Assembly (NCBI GenBank): GCA_039707465.1 | Contig: CM077644.1 | Span: forward strand, 203,552,462 to 203,616,461 | Direction: 5' to 3' | Origin: Rhabdophis nuchalis | Lineage: Eukaryota; Chordata; Lepidosauria; Squamata; Natricidae | Length of the DNA: 64,000 nucleotides | Shown: positions 56,983 through 64,000 of the stretch, piece after piece | How the letters are laid out: each line of letters starts with the position of its first letter | How positions within the stretch are numbered: the stretch's first letter is position 1 | Notes under the pieces: generated by a model | Told to the model about the DNA's origin: nothing | The model's input: the letters and a program-made list of their open reading frames with translations, nothing else | Databases searched by the model: none | Program-made: the position numbers and the translations under genes

Positions 56983-59620
56983 CACACTGTAATGCACCAG
57001 GTTGAGTCTTAAATTATTAGAGTAAAATAACACATGAAAACATTTTATATAGCATTAGTTTTTTTTTTCAAATTACTTGATTTGTTATCTAGAATATAAC
57101 CATAATGTGAAGTATGATGGAATTTGGCACAAAGGAATCCAGTATAAAATGTTAGAAAGGGACTGAGGTAAAATGAGGGGAAAAAATGTTTCTACTAAGC
57201 TCCTGCAAGTGTATGTGGTATGGAATGAAATATTAAATAGGTGCTTAAATAATCCCACAAGTTCCAAATTCCACATTTCCAAATTCTCTCAATATGAGCC
57301 CTATCCTAGCTTCCATTTATTTCTTCCTTTGAACAAATTTCAACTCTTTTATCAGAAGAGTTTGCTGGGCAAGCAGGGTGAGGAGAAAATTAATGAATGT
57401 AATTACCGAACAAGGTGTAAAGTTAACCAAGTAAAATATACTCCATTTACAGTTGAAAATATTGTTTGAAAACAATATATTCTAAGATCAGGACTCTGAA
57501 AATGGAAGAATTTTTTTTTCTTGACTGTAAAATTCAGATGAAAACAGAAGTTTGTAATGATATTAAAAACTTGCTTGCCTTGCTTTACTGGGCTTTACTG
57601 TTACGGAAGATAGAGAAGTTTAAAAACGATCCACATCAAAAAAAGAAAAGGAATGAAAAGCCACATCAGATATGCTGAAAAAGCTAGTAAGCACCTCAGC
57701 CTTTATTCTTTAATTGGAAGGGGAAGAGCTTTTAGCACAGACTTCATTTACAATGTAGGCTGGCAGACCAACTGGGCAATGCTCTTGATTTTTACAGTAT
57801 CCAGCTGTTCAGTTTTATGTTACACGGATCCACTTTCAAACTGAGATTTATTTTTCAAAATAGCAAAAATGATTTTTCACTAAATGTTTTAAAAATGAAG
57901 GTTTGACTGCATGGAATATTTGAAAGGGATAATCATTTAACAACTCTGTCCCCTTCTTTGCTGCAGGATAGAGAGCAGATGCTCAGCTGGTTATCAGCAC
58001 AACTCTTGTTACAAACACCAATTATTGATTTAAAAAAAAATCTGCTCTTACTATTTATCATACGATATTCAAGAGGAAAATCAATCTTTTTGATATAAAT
58101 ATGCATGTCTTTACATTTTTCTTTCTACTCTTCTCAAAAAGTTTCAAAAGAAAGGTGAGACATAGTTATAGCTCACATTTTTATAAAGTATCTTCTTTCG
58201 TGCAATCTTCAAAGAAAATAATAATAATAATAGTCAAAGAAAATAATAATAATAATAATAGTCAACCAAAGAACAATGACAGACAGTACACATTATTTCT
58301 TCCACAGCCAAGTTCCTGGAATTGTCACAAGGACAATAAAAAGGTAAATGCAAATAGCAGCATTATTTAAAGGGGAGAAATCCTCCAGGATCTGTAAATA
58401 GGCCTGGCTGAGGACTTCAGCAATAAATCCATTGACTTGTCTCCTCCATTTAAAACCTCAGAACATTCAGAGCAAACTTGGGGGGAGGGGGGTTGTCCAA
58501 GGGAGACCTTAGTGAGGAGGTTCAGACTGGAATTGATGACATAACAGCATTATCATAATAAGCTGGATCAAGATTTCTTGTCCATTTTATACAATAATAT
58601 TCATTTTTTATTTGGTGCTTTGTGGTTTTATTTCCAATGGGTGAGGTGTCAAGTGCATTTCTCACTTGGTAGACGGGTACCCTGCCCTTCCTTTTCTTCT
58701 TATCTTACCTTCTGCAATAAAATTTCTGTTTGGTAAAAATAGTTCTGGAGATTACATATAAACTGCAGAAAGCTTATAAGTTCAGATCTCTGGTAGGTCC
58801 CATCATCACTGAAGCAGAACAATTGTCCAAGAAATGGCAATGGTTGTCTACTTCCACCTTTCTTTTCCTGAATCAATCAATTGGGGGGGGGGGGGAGTCA
58901 TGAAGTGATTTATTTTTTTCTACTAGATTGATTGGAAATTTCACCTACTAAATTCTGTTCTTTTGCTAATAGGGCTAAATATTTTAATAAAACTTTTACA
59001 CAACAATTCTATGTATTTATTGGTAAGCCTTAGATTCACTGGATTTACTTTTGATATAAAGTATAGAGCAGATTTTATTGTTAAGAACATGTGATATTTT
59101 TCCCATCATTTGAAGGGAAACATAAAAAGTATTTTTCATGTTTGCTATGAAGTTGATTCAAAACTATGATTCCACTGAATTAATGTAATTAGGGAAGATT
59201 ACAACCTACTTCATATAATATATTTTATAGCTTATTAAGGATGTAGATTGATGCAGATTCCAGAGTTTATATTAAAACTGTAAAATGCCTATTAGCAAAA
59301 TTATAAATTGAACATATGAATTACTTGAACTTATTAAAATGTTATTTTAAAAATAGTCAAGAAGTTGACCAGTCAACAGACCAATTATCATAATTAAGAT
59401 CATCTAGAAAGAAACTGTCAAACATTAATGTTTTCATGTCTTCTGTATAGGTATTTTTCCATGATAATAAATATATATATATATATATTTCTTCATTTTC
59501 CCCATAATTAATATAATGCTTTTTAAATGGGATCTCTATGAAAGAAACAGCAATTTTCAATATGCTCTTAGGATTATGAGAAAAACAGGAAAAATGCAAA
59601 GAGATGCTTATGGAATAATA
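56983..59620. other. AT-rich spacer with simple repeats
   Basis: A duplicated TCAAAGAAAATAATAATAAT unit lies at 58206-58262 and a poly-G of about 14 at 58883-58896. No gene or transposon was recognised. Confidence 0.4.
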
Positions 59621-59624
59621 TCCT

Positions 59625-59804
59625 GCCCACACCGCTGCCCTGGCCGCAGGCCGCCTCTGAGCGCATGCAGAGCGGCTGCCGCCCACCTACCCCCCGCCGC
59701 CACTCTAGGCAAAAATCAGGACATTTTTAAGAGGCAGTGAGACGCGGGACTAATTCTTGAAAAGCAGGACTGTGCCTCCAAAAGCGGGACGTCTGGTCAC
59801 CTTA
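59625..59804 (+). mobile_element. Right half of the GGTGACCAGA hAT-like family
   Basis: GC-rich sequence (CCGCCTCTGAGCGCATGCAG) is followed by GGGACTAATTC, AAAAGCGGGACGTC and the terminus TCTGGTCACCTTA at 59804. It is the same family as 37757-38231. No left terminus is visible, so it is truncated. Confidence 0.7.
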
Positions 59805-60439
59805 TTTATCACTGGTCATAGGAGGCATTTCTATTTTCTTTTGTATAACAAAGTAAGATTTCTATATTTTGCAGTGATTTTGTACTTCCCTTGATTTGTA
59901 TGTGTGTACTACCTTAAGAAGTACGGGATGGGCTAGATATGATCTCTTCTGGATCATTTAACAACAGGAGGGAAGGGATGCTGGCTTACAATGGTAGGTA
60001 TTTATAAATATATATATATCATAACTTGTAATAGTAAATTCTTGATTTTGCTTAATGTTGTATCTGTCTGTTAGTTTAGACCAGAAATGGCTTTTGATAG
60101 TTTTCCATCTAAGTTATTTTTTCTTATTTTTATGTTTTCCACAACACCATATTCTTCCTCATAATTCTGTTTGGGATAGGATAAAATATTCTATGTCTTG
60201 AATTGAAATCCCTGTACAAAAAAAGACTGAACTTACTAAAATGCAGAGCATGCTTAATTGCATGTGAAAAGATATATCCATATGGTTTTCAAATAATATA
60301 ATTCTGCTTACCAGGAAATTATTATGAAATCAGATGTTATAAAATCCAAAACAAATGTCCACACTCATAACTGGTTGTTTGTAGTGATGTGTTAAGTCAC
60401 TGATAGTTGCATGTGCATCTCAATTTGTTTTTTCTATTT
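59805..60439. other. AT-rich spacer, nothing identified
   Basis: A TATATATA run lies near 60008-60019. Confidence 0.4.
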
Positions 60440-61037
60440 TGCAAATTTGGAGAAAGTGATTTTATTAAATTTCAAAAACATAAAGAGCACAAAAGTAAGA
60501 AAAAATGAAAAAATGAATAAAGCAAAAAGCAAAATAAAGTGTAAAAAAAGAGAAAAAAGTAAAGAAAAAAGAATGGTTTCTGATTTCTTTGGGATAGATA
60601 TAGATAAAAACAAATCCAACTTATCCTAAAATTAAAAATAGTTTACAATTATTTCTATGATCCTATATAATTCTGATCATCAAATCTCAAAATCAAAAAT
60701 TACATTTCAGTTAGTTTTTCACAAAAAAATCCAACTTCATTAACAACTTATCATTGTCTCTTAAATTCAACCAGATATAACTTCATTCCATACCTCACCC
60801 CATTTTGTAACTCATCTCTAAATTGTCAGCTCTCCTTACTAATCAGCAAAGTTCTAAATACATAATTCCTTTTTTATTTAGTCTATGTTCCCTTCATCCA
60901 TCAAAAATAAATTAAAAACTATTAAACATCACTAAAAATATTTATTTCTTTTTTAGATGTCAAAAATAAATCTATTAACCCACAACACTTTTTAAGAAAA
61001 ATACCATACAAGTTAGATAACCATTCAACATCAACTG

Positions 61038-61352
61038 AATAGCAGTGTTCCGATATCTCAGAGGGTGCCACAAAGAAGAGGGAGTCAAACTATTCTCCAA
61101 GGCACCTGGGGGCAGGACAAGAAGCAATGGGTGGAAACTAATCAAGGAGAGAAGCAACTTAGAACTAAGGAGAAATTTCCTGACAGTTAGAACAATTAAC
61201 CTCTGGAACAGCTTGCCTCCAGAAGTTGTGAATGCCCCAACCCTGGAAGTCTTTAAGAAGATGTTAGATAGCCATTTGTCTGAAATGGTATAGGGTTCCT
61301 GCCCACGCAGGGGGTTGGACTAGAAGACCTACAAGGTCCCTTCCAACTCTGC
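61038..61352 (+). mobile_element. CR1 LINE 3' end
   Basis: The frame 61045-61293 reads FRYLRGCHKEEGVKLFSKAP, RSNLELRRNFLTVRTINLWN and SLPPEVVNAPTLEVFKKMLD, i.e. the last 82 codons of CR1 pol, open to its natural stop. The 3' UTR carries GGACTAGAAGACCT and CCAACTCTGC. It is very like the copy at 4.16-4.48 kb, so both are relatively young. Confidence 0.92.
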
Positions 61353-61447
61353 TATTGTATTGTATTGTATTGTATTGTATTGTATTGTATTGTATTGTAT
61401 TGTATTGTATTGTATTGTATTGTATTGTATTGTATTGTATTGTATTG
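61353..61447 (+). repeat. (TATTG)19 microsatellite, CR1 tail
   Basis: Nineteen uninterrupted TATTG units directly continue the CR1 3' terminus. This is an expansion of the element's own tail motif. Confidence 0.97.
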
Positions 61448-61964
61448 AAATAAGAATTATTATTTAACCATAAATAGATACACCAATATTATATTTTTGC
61501 TTCCTTATTCTCAACCATCTTTAGTCCCATAAATAAGAGTTCTGAGTCTAGTTTTCTACTAGTATATTTTCTTTTCTCAAAATTCTTAACATCTTTCAAG
61601 TCTTCCTGTAGTTTCCATGAGGTACAATAAATCTTATATTTCAATTAATCCAAAATGTCTTTTTCAGTTTTTGAATGATCATCCAATTGCCTTTGTAAAT
61701 CCAGTGAATCCATCTCAGTTGTCTCTTGAGAAATTTATTCATCTTCAGTAGTAACTTCTGATTCCAATAAAGGGTTAAAAGTTTCAAGGATTTTATAAGC
61801 TCCTAAAGAAAATATTCCCTTGGAAGTAGCCATCTTGTGCTCTGGCCTTCAAGGATTTTTTTTAAACCACTGGTATGTAAACAAGGCAGTTTTCCCATGA
61901 AAAAAGGTTCATTCTATTAATACTTTCAAAAAGAAAAGTTATTTCTTTCCATTTAATAATTTTA

Positions 61965-62030
61965 ATTTAAGTATAAGTATAATCTTTATTGTCATTGCAC
62001 TTAAATACAATGAAATTGATTCTTTAGTTC
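61965..62030 (-). repeat. LINE 3' tail (L2/Rex-like)
   Basis: Read inversely it gives CAATTTCATTGTATTTAAG, TGCAATGACAATAAAGATTA. This resembles the 3' tail of the element family at 34.0-34.6 kb. Confidence 0.45.
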
Positions 62031-62126
62031 TCAAGCTGAAATCAGTAAAGTTCTCAAATATTTCTAAATATTGTAATCCCAAAAATAATGAAAATAATCG
62101 GAGAGATACTTAACTGTATCTGAAAA

Positions 62127-62459
62127 TCACCTTTCCTTTACTATAAAATAAATTATATTCCAAAAAAAGCATTCGAAATATAGAAGGTCGGTTGTAGTAT
62201 ATGTAAATTTAGGCTGCATCATTGCTGTAAACTTGATGGAAGTCATTGCCTTCCTGTTGCTCAGTTCCTTAGCTGATTGGGAAACCTCCATTTCTGCAAC
62301 TTCTGCAATTTGCTCAAGAGAAACAACAACCTGAGCATTATGGGGTTGATTTTGAGTTTGTTCTTTAAATGCAGAAGAGGAATTCCCCCTTCCCCAGAAT
62401 AACTTGGACTGAAACAAGTTATGATGCTGTCTGCCCATGGAGATGGTTAAACCTCCCAT
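62127..62459 (-). other. Unidentified 110-codon frame
   Basis: The product would contain VVVSLEQIAEVAEMEVSQSA and TSIKFTAMMQPKFTYTTTDL. The first 80 codons are less AT-biased than the flanks. No family was recognised. It could be part of a LINE 5' region near the L1-like remnant or chance. Confidence 0.2.
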
Positions 62460-64000
62460 TTCCCATTAAAATTCCCATTTTGCGAATTTGTAAAAAAAAA
62501 AAAACTTACAAAAATATATATCTTAAATCAAATATAAAATGATAAACTATTTCACATTTTAAAAGTATTATTGGCTTTTAAACAAAACTGTATTTAGTGC
62601 ATCCAACAACATTTGGTGTTCAAAATTGGGATACCTTCAGTTTTCTCTGACAGACTTCTCTTTTTAGTAGTTAAATAAAAGATTTCTACAACATTTTCTT
62701 TTCCATAGTGGAACAAATTCAATTTATTCAAATGTGTTGGCTTTGTTTTACTTTTTAAATAGAAACATTTGCTGAAAGTGCATTGTTTCCAATGAACAGG
62801 AAAGAATGAATGTCAGGTTTTTGTTTGGTTTGGTTTTTCAGATCCAGGATGTAGGAGAAGGGGGAATCTGTCAGATTTAGAATGTGAGCTTCTATTTCTA
62901 GGTACATAAACTGGTTTTTCCCATTCTTCAACAGATGATGAAAGTCTTTCTTATCAATTGTCAGTGTGGCATTTGGATTATGGAACTACAACACTGCATT
63001 CCTCATCATGAGCTACGCTGATTGAAAGTCCCACCTGGGGAGCTCTGTTTGTCCGTCTCCCCCACGGCCATAGAGAAACAGTTGTCCTCCCCATATTTAA
63101 AGCAATAAAATAGGGGAAATGATACGGGAAAGGAAACACAGACACAGTCCTAATTTTTTTTTGACAACAGAAGAGGGGGAGCATTTCCACATGAAAGGTT
63201 CTGGATCACAGCACATATAAATTTGCACGGGGTTCTTTGTGCCGATACGCATGATATGAAACATCTGTGGTTCTCAACCAAACATAGTAGCTAGCACTAT
63301 CTCAAGGGCCTTGTCATCTAATTCAGCTTTTGGCTCTCTTTCATTTTGGGTTTGAAGACAGATTGCTTTACAAGGTAAAACTGCCTGTAGGGAATAGCAA
63401 TTTCCTTTTCCTTTCACAACAAAATAAATGTAACTTTTAAAACTGTTTATCTTAGATCAAAAATCTATTACTTAGCACACTAAATAAACAACCCTGTAAT
63501 TTGTTGAAGAAATCATTGCTTCCTGTGGCTATTTTTAGGGGTTTTACATTTACTGGGCAATTGGTAATGAGAGCTGATAGCTATGCCATTTGTTTCTTAT
63601 TTTTGCAGTGATCTTAGGCAAAAGGGGGAAAAAGGAAAAAGGAGAGAGAGAGAGAGAGAGGGGGAGAGAGAGAACATTTTGAAATATGAACTGCATTTTA
63701 ATGTAATGGATAAACCACTATGTTGCCAGGAATATACCCAATATTCCTGCTCAATAAGCATGGAAACTTGAATAGCAACCATAGCCCATGCACAATTATG
63801 TTGAAAACCACACGGAATGCATAGATTACATTTCTGTGGTAACATATTCCCACAGACAGTGTCATGTTCCTGGCACATTTTAAACAATGGCTGTGTTACA
63901 ACAAGTTATTACATTGCAGAAATAGGCATATTATAAAGTTGCATGCCGTTTAATGAGGGATTTCTTTTATTTTGCTGCTTTGATTTTTATGTAAATATAA
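62460..64000. other. AT-rich spacer with short AG repeat
   Basis: An (AG)n run lies at 63642-63672. No gene or transposon was recognised up to the window end. Confidence 0.4.

Larger units (their letters stand above)
60440..61870 (-). mobile_element. L1-like remnant interrupted by a CR1 insertion
   Basis: On the minus strand an ATG at 61833 opens MATSKGIFSLGAYKILETFN, then after stops MDSLDLQRQLDDHSKTEKDI, SWKLQEDLKDVKNFEKRKY and SRKLDSELLFMGLKMVENKE. The charged, heptad-like residues resemble the coiled-coil N-terminus of an L1-type ORF1. The rest (61037-60440) is non-coding and ends in a TTAATAAAATCAC-like 3' end. The CR1 copy at 61038-61447 lies inside it. No RT domain was seen. Family assignment is tentative. 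Confidence 0.4.

Noticed and set aside
56655..57012. Frames with Lys-Glu-Arg or Phe-Leu-Ser repeats
   Set aside because: They translate the TTTC/TTCC microsatellite inside a MITE.

Overview
The window reads as intergenic or intronic DNA from a squamate reptile, probably a snake. It is AT-rich and I found no convincing host-gene exon, rRNA, functional tRNA or CRISPR array. The host call rests on the mix of repeats: tRNA-derived SINEs with a Bov-B-like 3' tail (Sauria-SINE type), 5'-truncated CR1 LINEs ending in TATTG pentamer arrays, GC-rich L2-like LINEs, an R4/Dong-type LINE, a Penelope-like remnant, L1 remnants and many short hAT-like elements with 8-bp target duplications. Nearly all long open frames are retrotransposon frames or low-complexity artefacts.

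Layout. 0-9 kb: Penelope-like remnant, CR1 tail, a palindromic hAT mosaic (2.1-3.1 kb), a CR1 reverse-transcriptase tail (3.9-4.5 kb), a 1-kb structure with 165-bp inverted arms (5.1-6.1 kb), and an R4-like LINE in two blocks (7.1-8.9 kb). 9.6-11.1 kb: a minus-strand L1-like element with an intact 282-codon ORF1, no ORF2 and a perfect 16-bp target duplication. 11.7 kb: a near-perfect 135-bp palindromic MITE with a perfect 8-bp duplication. 12.6-17.4 kb: two minus-strand L2-like LINEs, one with 577 open codons including YADD. 18-24.6 kb: MITE fragments, L1 ORF2 debris, a decayed CR1, a hAT element and a second, 5'-truncated copy of the ORF1-only family. 25.8-28.9 kb: three hAT MITEs and a head-to-head pair of L2 copies. 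30-35 kb: L1, CR1/L3-like and L2/Rex-like debris and a SINE. 35-52 kb: mostly unique AT-rich DNA with microsatellites, a GC-rich foldback hAT element (37.8-38.2 kb), SINEs and a 1.1-kb hAT element at 45.5 kb. 52.2 kb: a 191-bp palindrome carrying hammerhead-ribozyme-like core motifs. 56.5 kb: a hAT MITE with an expanded TTTC tract. 60-62 kb: an L1-like remnant split by a CR1 tail with 19 perfect TATTG units.

Nothing here forms an operon or pathway. The working relations are between mobile elements: short elements that must borrow enzymes in trans (MITEs, SINEs, ORF1-only L1-like copies), nested insertions, and microsatellites growing from LINE tails or inside DNA transposons. The best candidate for something undescribed is the ORF1-only L1-like family, seen twice with the same stop codon and 3' UTR. 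It resembles mammalian HAL1 (half-L1) elements in design.
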